Shown piece after piece: positions 1 through 8,689 of a stretch of 64,000 nucleotides of DNA. Location of the stretch: assembly GCA_026702845.1 (NCBI GenBank), contig JADCLS010000003.1:1-64000 (forward strand). The letters run 5' to 3'. The translations under genes were made by a program, and so were the position numbers. Source of the stretch: Candidatus Heimdallarchaeota archaeon. Its GTDB lineage: Archaea; Asgardarchaeota; Heimdallarchaeia; Heimdallarchaeales; Kariarchaeaceae. Position 1 is the stretch's first letter. Each line of letters begins with the position of its first letter. The notes below the pieces were generated by a model that ran no database searches, was not told the origin of the DNA, and saw only the letters and a program-made list of their open reading frames with translations.

Positions 1-2
1 TG

Positions 3-128
3 TTTGGAGAAGTGACCTTGTATCATGTAATCCCAAGAGATTACAAGATGGACAACAAGCTCAAGACCTTGTTGTCCATGTTTTTGTGGTATAACCATGA
101 AAGACTTGTTAAGGAGGTGAGATCATGA
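3..128 (+). CDS. C-terminal fragment of an unidentified gene entering from the left edge
   Basis: Reading frame 3 is open from the window edge to a TGA at 126-128 and gives about 41 residues ending LVKEVRS. The composition (FLWYNHERLVKE) looks like real protein and recalls the ends of DDE transposases, where an NHER-type motif is common, but this is too short to identify. A perfect 12-bp inverted repeat (48-59 with 68-79) lies inside it. It could equally be a decayed remnant at the island boundary. Confidence 0.4.
   Translation, partial: FGEVTLYHVIPRDYKMDNKLKTLLSMFLWYNHERLVKEVRS
48..79. repeat. Perfect 12-bp inverted repeat (hairpin) at island left edge
   Basis: ATGGACAACAAG at 48-59 is the exact reverse complement of 68-79, with an 8-base loop, followed by a T-rich stretch at 80-85. 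It could be a terminator or a mobile-element end. It lies within the open frame that ends at 128. Confidence 0.6.
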
Positions 129-395
129 AAATTTAATTTTCGGATTTCCTTTATTATGTTTATCATAAATGATTTATTAATGAATATAATTCATCTTCCT
201 ATAATATATAGGATTAATCTTATTCTTTGAAATTTATTCAGCTGAAAAAAATCAAAATTAATTTTCAAGCTAAATACGAAATACATCACTTTTATTACAT
301 CTATTCTGAATAATTAATGAGGTTTTACTTCTATTTTGCTCACCCCAATTAGTTAATAAGTTGAATTTACAAGTAAATTTAGGAGGGTATATTTT
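129..395. other. AT-rich intergenic leader of the defence island
   Basis: No open frame of note was seen. A strong AAGGAGGTGAG motif at 111-121 precedes a four-codon mini-frame (ATGAAAATTTAA, 125-136). The remainder is very AT-rich with several TATA-like stretches, so the promoter of the plus-strand island genes cannot be placed precisely. Confidence 0.4.
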
Positions 396-1163
396 ATTAA
401 ATATCAAAAGATTTCTTTCAGATTTTACACATATTTTCCTGGTTATCCTTTCGTATTAAGAAATATCAACCAAAATAAAATACAAGCGGAACATGAAATT
501 ATTGATATTGGAGTTCATGATCTATTAAAATATCCATATTATCATAGTAATGAAAAAATCCAAAAATTTCATTCTGAAGAAACTGAGGGATGGAAGGTAG
601 TTCCTGATTGTCCTGATTTAAATGGTGAATTCAATTTGAAAAGTGATATAGATAATGTGGAATATTCTAAAGAATTGTTACTAAAAAATTACCATGAGGA
701 AGACCGTCATCATTTACCAGTTATTCAAGGATATTATGATGATGTAGCTTCTTTTAAGAATTACTTGGATTGGTTTTTGAAAGAATTCAATAATCCTTCT
801 AAATTAGCACTTGGTACAATGTGTAAATCTAGCAATAAAAAATTTGTTCAAGATGTTGTTTCTCATATTAGAAGAAAACTTCCAAATACATGGATTCATG
901 CTTTTGGTCTAAGAATGTATCATTTACCTAATATTTGGGGATTAATTAATTCTTGGGATTCTATGTCATGGACATTCCCAAGGACTTCTGGTAGGAGTTC
1001 ATGCAAAAATCTAGAAGAAAGAAATCAATTTTTCAAGGATTATTTATATACGATCAGGAGAAATACACAGGGTAATCATAAAATATCATTTGAAAATAAT
1101 AAGTTCAAATATTCATGGAATGAAGTTAATTTACTTCATTTCCTAGACCAGGAAAAAAGTTAA
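396..1163 (+). CDS. TGT-like TIM-barrel protein (DpdA/TGT family, subunit 1)
   Basis: About 255 residues. The only ATG/GTG/TTG start, a TTG at 636, would lose 80 coding-looking residues, because the same frame is open back to an ATT at 396. This ATT sits 8 bases after an AGGAGGG ribosome site (381-387), so I choose it. The region HLPVIQGYYDD, then LALGTMC, then IHAFGL and NSWDSMSW follows the order of tRNA-guanine transglycosylase barrels (VQG, GG, LHVFG, DS.AW). No CxCxxC zinc site is present, so it resembles a non-catalytic or shortened partner. It is followed by a full TGT-like protein (next gene), suggesting a heteromeric base-exchange enzyme by analogy with QTRT1/QTRT2. Family call is from motif order only; function on DNA rather than tRNA is inferred from the defence-type neighbours. 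Confidence 0.6.
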   Translation: MKYQKISFRFYTYFPGYPFVLRNINQNKIQAEHEIIDIGVHDLLKYPYYHSNEKIQKFHSEETEGWKVVPDCPDLNGEFNLKSDIDNVEYSKELLLKNYHEEDRHHLPVIQGYYDDVASFKNYLDWFLKEFNNPSKLALGTMCKSSNKKFVQDVVSHIRRKLPNTWIHAFGLRMYHLPNIWGLINSWDSMSWTFPRTSGRSSCKNLEERNQFFKDYLYTIRRNTQGNHKISFENNKFKYSWNEVNLLHFLDQEKS

Positions 1164-1252
1164 AATAACAAATTATGAAAAATTGATTCATCTAATTTCA
1201 ATAAGTAAATTAAAATACCTGGCCTTTATTATATATTTGGAGGTAATTAAAA

Positions 1253-2644
1253 ATTTCAACAAGTAAATTCCTTATTGATGTTGAAGCAAATAAGGATTTA
1301 CAAGTAAATGGGTCAATAATGAAATTCCCCTTTGTATGGTTTTCAATCTCAAATCGAGAAGAAGCAGAATTTCAAAAACAAGTTTTAGATATTGCAAAAC
1401 CGGAAGGGATTTTGTCAAGTATATCTGAATTAGGACAAGGAAAAGCAAAAGAACAAAGATCAAACTTAATAAAAAACGCATCAAGTAATAATATATTATT
1501 AAAAATGGATAGCGGAGGTTTTTCTTTTTATAGAGAAAATATATCTCCCGATCCTGTAGATGTGATAAAAGAACAGTTAAAATACAACCCAAATGTAGTC
1601 ATTCAACTAGATCGTCCTATTCATGCAAATTTATCTCCACAAAGTAGGATTGAAAATATTGAATATACAATTAACAATATTGATAAAGTCTCTGCATATA
1701 TTGATGAGAAGAAATATCGGTTTGTACCTACAATTCACGGATTTTCACAAGAGGAACTAAAGTTATCAATTTCGGGAATTAAAAAAAGTGGATTTGATCC
1801 CAAAATTATTTCCATTGGATCATTAGTACCTATGTTAACAAGCAGATATGGTGGAGGTGGTTTTAGGAATAGAGCATTTGAAATTATAAAAACAGTTCGT
1901 CAAAACTTTCCAGAGATCCCAATTCATGTATTAGGAGCAGGGGGAGCATTAACTCCAATATTAATGGGCCTTGGAGTAAATTCAATTGATTCTACAGGTT
2001 GGATTAAAAAGGCAGCTTTTGGTTGTATTAATTTTAAAGGTACTTCAGACCGATTTTTCTATACGGATGGTTTTAAAAAACATGCTTATCGAACAGGCAT
2101 TTTTGATGACCCAGATTCTAGGAAAAAATGGCAAGAATGTTCATGTAATATGTGTAACCATACCAAACAAATCTATCATTGGGATACTGTTACTAGATTT
2201 CATATGTATAGCCGAAAAAATCTAACTTCTCAAGAAAATAAAGATGCAAGAAGATTAAGAGCTACTCACAATATGAGTATTCAGTTAATGGATATAATTG
2301 ATGCACGAAATGCTATAATAAATAATAAATTTGAAGAATATCTTCAAAAACGACTAGAGAATTCAATTTATCGGAAACTAGCAGAGAGTTTATTTGAAAT
2401 TATAATTCCAAGAGCTAAATCAATAAATCAGTTTAAATCGGGCCAAAGATATCAAGAAAATGAGATTTTAAAACTACAAGAAGAATTGCATATAGGTAAA
2501 AAGTTGGCAAAATTCTTATATTTTTATGGAATAAATAAATCGAATTATGATTTTTACATTGAAAATTATTATGATACACTTCAAAAATTTGCAAATCAAA
2601 CAGAAAAAAATGCATTATCAAGACTAATAAAACAATTTCGATAA
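1253..2644 (+). CDS. TGT-like nucleobase transglycosylase (DpdA-type)
   Basis: About 463 residues from an ATT start at 1253, 8 bases after GGAGGT (1239-1244); the first ATG is at 1319. It carries the TGT hallmarks: DSGGF (about residue 86, base-binding aspartate), HVLGAGG followed by SIDSTGW (about 246, nucleophilic aspartate position), and a zinc site CSCNMC (296-301) with the later RATHN histidine. TGT enzymes exchange guanine for a 7-deazaguanine in tRNA; the DpdA branch does so in DNA. Lying beside PglZ, BrxC-like, BrxD-like and helicase genes argues for DNA as substrate, but I cannot separate DpdA from an archaeal tRNA enzyme by eye. The zinc histidine is 38 residues after the last cysteine, longer than usual. 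After the TAA the same frame remains open for 45 further codons. Confidence 0.75.
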   Translation: MSTSKFLIDVEANKDLQVNGSIMKFPFVWFSISNREEAEFQKQVLDIAKPEGILSSISELGQGKAKEQRSNLIKNASSNNILLKMDSGGFSFYRENISPDPVDVIKEQLKYNPNVVIQLDRPIHANLSPQSRIENIEYTINNIDKVSAYIDEKKYRFVPTIHGFSQEELKLSISGIKKSGFDPKIISIGSLVPMLTSRYGGGGFRNRAFEIIKTVRQNFPEIPIHVLGAGGALTPILMGLGVNSIDSTGWIKKAAFGCINFKGTSDRFFYTDGFKKHAYRTGIFDDPDSRKKWQECSCNMCNHTKQIYHWDTVTRFHMYSRKNLTSQENKDARRLRATHNMSIQLMDIIDARNAIINNKFEEYLQKRLENSIYRKLAESLFEIIIPRAKSINQFKSGQRYQENEILKLQEELHIGKKLAKFLYFYGINKSNYDFYIENYYDTLQKFANQTEKNALSRLIKQFR

Positions 2645-2782
2645 ATTTTCTGTTGTGCAGATTATAAATTAATCCCTAGTCTTATTGATGGTAAATATAT
2701 TGACAATTATTATATTAAGACTCAAGCAATCAATATTTCAATTTTGAATGATTTATCTCATCATTATAATCAAAATAATTAA
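2645..2782 (+). other. 45-codon in-frame open extension behind the TGT-like gene
   Basis: Directly after the TAA at 2642-2644 the same frame stays open to a TAA at 2780-2782 and reads like protein (ADYKLIPSLIDGKYIDNYY and onward). It has no good start codon or ribosome site. It may be a gene remnant, an extension cut off by a nonsense mutation, or chance in AT-rich DNA. Confidence 0.25.
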
Positions 2783-2819
2783 TTAGACAAAAAATATCAA
2801 CAATATGGGGATTTTTTAT

Positions 2820-4031
2820 ATGAAAGATTTGGATAGAAAACTAGCTAGGGGAATTATGAAGGATTTGAGCTTAGGAATCCCTCCATCAAAAGGAATAAAG
2901 TATTATAGTAGCAAAAATGTTTTGAATTTTGTTAAACAAGTATGTGAAGATCTTTCTTATGACTTAGAAGATAGATCAACAATAAAATTTGTGTATGGAC
3001 AATATGGCTCAGGAAAATCTCATCTGTTAAAATTGTTTCGGGAAATTTTGCTTGAGGAAAATTATGTAGTATGTCTTATCGAAGTAAAGAATGAAGACCC
3101 TACATTCAGCAGTCATGAAAACTTAGCTAGAAATGTTTTAACACTTTCTGAAATAAAAGATAATCCAATTTTAGGATTTCCTTCAATTATTCGGTTAGTA
3201 GATCCTGATGGAGAAAAAACTATTAACTTTTCTTCAAAATTCCTATATGAAAATATTAACCATGATTTTGTCTCATTTGCGCAAGCTTGTGTGAAATCTG
3301 ATTCAAAAGACACTGTAGAAGCAATTAACCGATGGATGCATGGAAATGGAAAATTAAATGATTTGAAGGAAGTATTGGGGGTAAATAATATTATAACCAA
3401 AAAAAATGGAGCATCAATAATTACAACTTATGCAACATGGTTACAAGAAATTGGAAATGCTGGTCTCGTAATATTAATTGATGAAGCAGAAAAATTATCT
3501 TCAAGTTTCACTAAGAAGAAGGCAATAGATGCGTATGGTAATTTAAAATCAATTATAAATTCATTAGATAGATTTCCAGGAATTTTCTTTTTATTTGCAA
3601 CCACTCCTGATTTCTTTGGTGAATCTGAGAATTTGGACAAAGTTGTACATAGTGTTCAGATAGATAAGGCACTTGCCACAAGAATTGGTAAAATTCCACT
3701 AACTAAACCAATCATAAGACAACCGGTATGGAATATTGAAAAAATGATCTTAGAGGAAGATTCAGAAAAACAGGTTTTTGAGAATATAATTGAAATTTAT
3801 GAAATTTCATATCGAGTTGAGATAGAGAATAAGAAATTTATATTAGATGAGGTTTATAATAAAAAGAAGAATAATAGTTCATTTAGAGAAAAAATTAAAT
3901 TTTTGATAGAATTGATGGATAAACAAATTGATCCAAATTATGATTCTAATACTGATTCTGATGATACGCTTGATTTAAAGAATGAGACAAATATATCACT
4001 CGATGACCTTAAGAAAAAATATGGTAATTAA
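2820..4031 (+). CDS. BrxD-like P-loop ATPase (DUF2791 type)
   Basis: Start chosen at ATG 2820, 9 bases after GGGG (2807-2810); an ATG at 2805 lacks a ribosome site. About 403 residues. The N-terminal LGIPP segment followed by Walker A GQYGSGKSH and Walker B VILIDEAEKL matches the ATPase of BREX systems called BrxD. In BREX this ATPase is needed for defence, with unknown mechanical role. The C-terminal 30 residues are acidic and low in complexity. It is the last gene of the plus-strand group and overlaps the end of the opposing operon by 4 bases at 4028-4031, so the two gene groups converge tail to tail. Confidence 0.7.
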   Translation: MKDLDRKLARGIMKDLSLGIPPSKGIKYYSSKNVLNFVKQVCEDLSYDLEDRSTIKFVYGQYGSGKSHLLKLFREILLEENYVVCLIEVKNEDPTFSSHENLARNVLTLSEIKDNPILGFPSIIRLVDPDGEKTINFSSKFLYENINHDFVSFAQACVKSDSKDTVEAINRWMHGNGKLNDLKEVLGVNNIITKKNGASIITTYATWLQEIGNAGLVILIDEAEKLSSSFTKKKAIDAYGNLKSIINSLDRFPGIFFLFATTPDFFGESENLDKVVHSVQIDKALATRIGKIPLTKPIIRQPVWNIEKMILEEDSEKQVFENIIEIYEISYRVEIENKKFILDEVYNKKKNNSSFREKIKFLIELMDKQIDPNYDSNTDSDDTLDLKNETNISLDDLKKKYGN

Positions 4032-4552
4032 TTAAAATTTTTAATAATAATTGATTTATCAATATATTTCTGATATCGCTTGAAAATCGATTGCCTTAAG
4101 GGGAAACAATTGCCACAGTATTTTTCGCATGAGCATGAAATTAATTGATTAATCATCTCAAGTCTAATTGGACCAATATTTTGTAGTACATCTTTTAATG
4201 TGAACATATTTGATTCAGAAATATTGAATGTAAATATTTCAGCATTTTGAGTTAAAAAACAGGTCTTCCATTTTGTTTCAGGATATTTTTTAATTAGAAT
4301 TCTGAATAATGCCAATCCGACGTTAATTGCTAGAATTATGTCAAATTGATATTTCTTTTTGGTAGATATTTTTAATATACTACTTTCAATTGAAACTCCA
4401 GCAACACGACCCTTTTTGATAGATCCCATTGTATTATCAATGTATAGATTTTCTATTTTTCTCTTATTAGCATAAAAATACCCATAAGGTACCGTTTTAT
4501 ATACATCTTGAATAGAATGAGAAATTTCAAGTAAATTGAATTCTTTTTTCAT
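4028..4552 (-). CDS. Small C4 zinc-cluster protein, DUF1998-like tail
   Basis: 174 residues, overlapping the helicase stop by the ATGA motif, so translationally coupled to it. The C-terminal ISCSCEKYCGNCF element has four cysteines spaced as in the C-termini of DUF1998/DrmB-type proteins. In DISARM and related systems a DUF1998 domain is on the helicase or on its partner. The simplest reading is a separate partner of the DEAH helicase immediately upstream. No catalytic motif is visible. It is the last gene of the minus-strand operon. Function unknown. Confidence 0.45.
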   Translation of the reverse strand: MKKEFNLLEISHSIQDVYKTVPYGYFYANKRKIENLYIDNTMGSIKKGRVAGVSIESSILKISTKKKYQFDIILAINVGLALFRILIKKYPETKWKTCFLTQNAEIFTFNISESNMFTLKDVLQNIGPIRLEMINQLISCSCEKYCGNCFPLRQSIFKRYQKYIDKSIIIKNFN

Positions 4553-7500
4553 AAGTAGACCAAATCCTTCTTTGTTGCCTGTGACAAACCTGTCGTTTTC
4601 ATTATACTACCTATGTAGTTATTAACCTCAATTAAATCAGTTGGATTTAAACATAAATCACAATAAGTATTTTGAGCATAATTAGGAACATTGAATAATA
4701 AACATGAGTCACATTGGCAAAGGGAATAATTAACAATATTTTTACTACCGCACATAGCATTAAGAGTTTCAAAAGAAGCACCCATATAATAATCTGTTGA
4801 TCCTATATAATTTTCAGATACAGCATCCACTAGTGATTTAGATTGAAATAATTTAATTTGTAGCTCATCTTCTTTTACTTTAATACGTGAAATGATTGCA
4901 CTATCTCCTATATTGCGATAATTACAAAACCAACCAAAGGAATTTAGTATGCTTAGCATTGATATATCCTTAATACTATTTTTTACTATCCCTTCTAATG
5001 CTTTCTCAGAAAGTTGTGTTGTTGCGAATGATGTTTCAAGTATATCAAAAATAGCCATCAACTTATCAATAAAATTCATTTCGAGGGTTTTGCTCATCAA
5101 ATCTTTTTTGAAATTATTAATTAAATCAACTGGAAAAATAATTTTTAACAACTCGGTTTCAATTTCAATTAAACTTATAATTGTATTTACAAATTCACTA
5201 ATAAATTTCTTTATTTTTTCCTTATATTCCCCCCTCTCTAATCTTATGTCAATTAACGAATTTACAGATAATATTGATTTGAATTTTTTCCTATTCTTGA
5301 TCTTCAAGGCGAACAATAACTCACTTAATATTTGCCCATATCCATATTGTTGAGTAAATAATTCTTTATTAGATATATTTTCCCAAAAATATTTTCCCTT
5401 AGAAAATAATTCATGTGTATATATTCCTGATAATGAATCAAATGGTACCATATTTATTATTAAATTTCTTTTTATATCACTTCGACCAATTCTTCCGACT
5501 CTCTGAACATAACTTGAAAAATATACAGGATAATCATATTGGATCATATTTGATAAATCACCAATATCAATACCCATCTCTAAAGTTGATGTAGTAGATA
5601 CTACATTGATTTTTGGGTTATTTGTTTTTAATGATTTCTCAATTATATTCCTTGTTTCTGCTAATATACCTCCTTTATGGATAGCAATTCTATTAGGTTC
5701 TAAATTAAATTGCTTACCATTCATTATCATTTCCCTATTTATAAGCCGAGATCCACATTTTAAACAATAATCTCCAAATTGAGAATTTACATAATCTTGA
5801 CAATTGGTACAATGTATTAATTCTCCCTCAATCTTTGACAATTTAATTCTAAATGGATCAAGCAAATATTTATTCGTATCGACAAAATTCAATACATTAT
5901 GTTGAATCAATATATTAGTAAAATATTCAATGGTCTCAATATCAATATCATAATTTTGAATTAAAAAAGGGAAATCTTTTCCAAATCTATTTAATATTTT
6001 CTTGTCACTAATTTCATATACATTTCCATTTAGATTTGGATCATATTTTGAGTATTTTAAAATATATAAAATGAAAAGGTGAAGGAAGAAATCATTCATA
6101 ATTTCATCTTCCTCCTCAAAAGAATCGGAATTTCCTAAAAAAATTCTTGCTCCTGAAATAATATTATTGAAATGTGTGGATGAAAATGAAATAATTTTGT
6201 AAAATATTGTATAATAACCTGATAACATTGTACTGTCTCTGGAGTTTTTAAATGGGATCTCTATGAATTGTTTTATAAGATATGCTATGACCTTATCCTT
6301 GAAAATTGCGAGATTGATATTTCCATGGATGATTTTGTCAGTAAAATTCACAACTGCATATTGAATTGCATAATATTCAAAAAACTTATTCCCTAAATAT
6401 TCCGCATTAAATCTAGAATTTGAGAATACAAGTATTTTATCTTTATTTTTAGAGTATAGTCCTGTAAGATATAATGCTAAGTACAGAATTAATTCATATT
6501 TATCAATTTCTAGTTCAGTGATATTTCTATGATTATAACAGCTATCAAAAATTGGTTTATTGGAAATTGAATTTTGGAAGTATAACCTATAACAATCAGG
6601 ACAATACAACATATTTCCTAAATCATGGGAGCTATTGTGCTCAGCTTCCTCAAATATATACTCTTTACAGTCCATACAATATAAATTGTCAAAATTAATT
6701 ATCATTGATATATGGGTTTTTATTTTTCCATAATTATTTTTAAGAAATTCACTAGCGAATTTTTCAAATTCAATTCCTGTTAATTCCTCAAAATCACTGG
6801 CAGGGATTAAATAATTATAGTTAGATGCCTTTATTAAAGCTATGTATTCTTCAATTTCTGGATCGAATTTTCTTCTGTAATATTCTATTATATTGAAAGA
6901 ATTATTCCCCATCATTTGACTGATAAAATCATTTAAATTTTTTTTATCCTTACCTAATGTAGCAGATGAAATTAGAAATTTCGGTTTGGATCGTAATTTA
7001 ATTCTTTTAATCAATAAACTGATAGGAAACAAACCAATTCCTTTCCAAACATGTGCTTCATCTAGAATTACATAATCTAATTGTTCAGAGATTCGAAAAT
7101 TTCCACTGCTACTTACTAATCGATACTCCAACGCTTCTGGATTTGTAATTAATATTGAAGGATCTGTTTTCTTTATTTCTCTCCTGGTCAGTCGAATATT
7201 TTCAAAATTGATTTCATGATGATTTAAGCAAGAAAGCTTGAGTTCTTCATTTATTTCTAAACTTTTATTACATTTTGGACATTTAAGTCCTCTGGGGTTA
7301 GTTTGAACGTGTTTTTTAGTAAATTGTGATGGTGTATCACCATCCCAAATTCCTATATCGATATTAATCCCCTTTTCATTTAAAAAGAATACATATTTTA
7401 CAAATCTATTAAGCTGATCTGCCTCTAATGCCTTCATAGGATAGAAAAAAATCGCTGAAGTACCTTCTTGCCCTTTTTTAAGCCTTTTTACAATTTTATC

Positions 7501-7866
7501 AAGCACAGGAAATAGAAAGGCTTCAGTTTTCCCTGTTGCAGTTGGGACAGAAAGAACATGAGCCTCAATTTCTGTGTTAAATAGAACATCTTCAATAAAA
7601 TTAGCTTGATGATAATAAAGAGATAAATTAGAATCAGAAAACAATATCTGTTTGAATGCTTCTAAAACATAATCATCAAGAGTAAAAGAAGCACCCATTT
7701 CTTCAAGATTTTCATACCATGATTTAGGATTAATGAATATTTCAATCATTTCATTTATTCGAAATATTTTGATAATATCTTTATTTGAGAAATTATCTCC
7801 AAATCCATATTTTTTATAGTTAAAAAAACTCTTCAGAATATTGGCAATAAACTCAATCTCAGTCAT
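4549..7866 (-). CDS. Large DEAH-box helicase with several zinc clusters
   Basis: About 1105 residues from ATG 7866, which has GGAG (7877-7880) about 10 bases upstream; the longer frame to 7905 runs inside the previous gene. Superfamily 2 motifs are clear: Walker A PTATGKTEAF (about residue 110), DEAH in VILDEAHVW (about 268), SAT, and QRVGRIGR (about 785). Zinc-type CxxC pairs occur between the helicase lobes (CPKCNK, CMDCKEY, CPDCYR), after lobe 1 (CTNCQDY, CLKCGS) and at the C-terminus (CQCDSC, CDLCLNP). This layout resembles DrmA, DpdJ and MrfA-type helicases with a DUF1998-like end. It overlaps its neighbours by 8 and 4 bases. Likely role is DNA translocation or processing in the defence system. 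Confidence 0.75.
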   Translation of the reverse strand: MTEIEFIANILKSFFNYKKYGFGDNFSNKDIIKIFRINEMIEIFINPKSWYENLEEMGASFTLDDYVLEAFKQILFSDSNLSLYYHQANFIEDVLFNTEIEAHVLSVPTATGKTEAFLFPVLDKIVKRLKKGQEGTSAIFFYPMKALEADQLNRFVKYVFFLNEKGINIDIGIWDGDTPSQFTKKHVQTNPRGLKCPKCNKSLEINEELKLSCLNHHEINFENIRLTRREIKKTDPSILITNPEALEYRLVSSSGNFRISEQLDYVILDEAHVWKGIGLFPISLLIKRIKLRSKPKFLISSATLGKDKKNLNDFISQMMGNNSFNIIEYYRRKFDPEIEEYIALIKASNYNYLIPASDFEELTGIEFEKFASEFLKNNYGKIKTHISMIINFDNLYCMDCKEYIFEEAEHNSSHDLGNMLYCPDCYRLYFQNSISNKPIFDSCYNHRNITELEIDKYELILYLALYLTGLYSKNKDKILVFSNSRFNAEYLGNKFFEYYAIQYAVVNFTDKIIHGNINLAIFKDKVIAYLIKQFIEIPFKNSRDSTMLSGYYTIFYKIISFSSTHFNNIISGARIFLGNSDSFEEEDEIMNDFFLHLFILYILKYSKYDPNLNGNVYEISDKKILNRFGKDFPFLIQNYDIDIETIEYFTNILIQHNVLNFVDTNKYLLDPFRIKLSKIEGELIHCTNCQDYVNSQFGDYCLKCGSRLINREMIMNGKQFNLEPNRIAIHKGGILAETRNIIEKSLKTNNPKINVVSTTSTLEMGIDIGDLSNMIQYDYPVYFSSYVQRVGRIGRSDIKRNLIINMVPFDSLSGIYTHELFSKGKYFWENISNKELFTQQYGYGQILSELLFALKIKNRKKFKSILSVNSLIDIRLERGEYKEKIKKFISEFVNTIISLIEIETELLKIIFPVDLINNFKKDLMSKTLEMNFIDKLMAIFDILETSFATTQLSEKALEGIVKNSIKDISMLSILNSFGWFCNYRNIGDSAIISRIKVKEDELQIKLFQSKSLVDAVSENYIGSTDYYMGASFETLNAMCGSKNIVNYSLCQCDSCLLFNVPNYAQNTYCDLCLNPTDLIEVNNYIGSIMKTTGLSQATKKDLVYL

Positions 7867-8689
7867 TTGTATTGTACTCCAAAAGCAATTCAACCTTTTC
7901 TTCAACTTCTGTTTGCAATTTGATTATCTTTTTTTCTATCTCTTTCTTTTTTGTTTGAAATCCACCTAAATCATTTCTAATTTGATTAATTGTAGTTTTT
8001 AGAGAATTAACTTTTGCATTAAGATCTTCTAATAATGCTGAAATCTTTGCATCTGAATTAACTTGGTCTAGGTCAATAATACTATTTCTTTTAATTTCAT
8101 ATATCCCCTTTTCAGTATGCTCCAATACAGTTTTTGTTTCACAGATGTACTGATCGAAAATTGGACATTGTCTTTTATTGAATAGCAATACTGCTCTTGA
8201 TAATTCTATTAGAATTTCAATTGTTTGTTCATTTAATTTTAATTCTTCTTCAGATAATGATAGTTTTTCAATTAAGAAATCAATTTTTTCATTAATTGAT
8301 TTTAATTCATTTTGATTTTCTTTAATAGAAATAAGATTCATGTTATATTTTTCTAAATGATTTTTAATATCTGATATAATAGGTATCATAGATATTATTT
8401 CATCATTTAATAAATCCGTAGATTTATTTATCGAATTAGAATATTTTTCTAATAACAGTTTTGACTTATGTCTGATTTCATCACTTGCATTCTCATCTAA
8501 AGAAGTATATAAAGAATAAATGTCAGAAAAAATATTACTATATTCAATTGCTTCATCAATCCTTTGAAGATTACCAAGAAGAGTACTGATAGTATTAATA
8601 TCATCATTAATTGAATCTGCTTTTTTGATTAAATTATCTTCCTTTATCTTTTTAGGGGCTTTTTTTGGCTTTCCTAATTTTTTACTCAT
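7859..8689 (-). CDS. Coiled-coil protein of the defence operon
   Basis: 276 residues, starting with a lysine-rich segment (MSKKLGKPKKAPKKIKED). From about residue 120 to the end it is almost continuous heptad-like helix with Leu/Ile/Lys/Glu, so a coiled coil. No enzyme motif. It overlaps the BrxC-like gene upstream by 4 bases and the helicase gene downstream by 8, so it is made together with them. It may bridge ATPase and helicase; this is inference from position only. Confidence 0.5.
   Translation of the reverse strand: MSKKLGKPKKAPKKIKEDNLIKKADSINDDINTISTLLGNLQRIDEAIEYSNIFSDIYSLYTSLDENASDEIRHKSKLLLEKYSNSINKSTDLLNDEIISMIPIISDIKNHLEKYNMNLISIKENQNELKSINEKIDFLIEKLSLSEEELKLNEQTIEILIELSRAVLLFNKRQCPIFDQYICETKTVLEHTEKGIYEIKRNSIIDLDQVNSDAKISALLEDLNAKVNSLKTTINQIRNDLGGFQTKKKEIEKKIIKLQTEVEEKVELLLEYNTND

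Noticed and set aside
636..1163. TTG 636 as start of the first TGT-like gene
   Set aside because: No ribosome site there, and 80 upstream codons in frame look coding behind AGGAGGG.
1272..1592. 106-residue minus-strand frame over the TGT-like gene
   Set aside because: Hydrophobic shadow of AT-rich coding sequence; the plus-strand frame has TGT motifs.
4949..5353. 134-residue plus-strand frame inside the helicase gene
   Set aside because: Shadow frame; the minus strand carries the helicase C-terminal region with consistent motifs.
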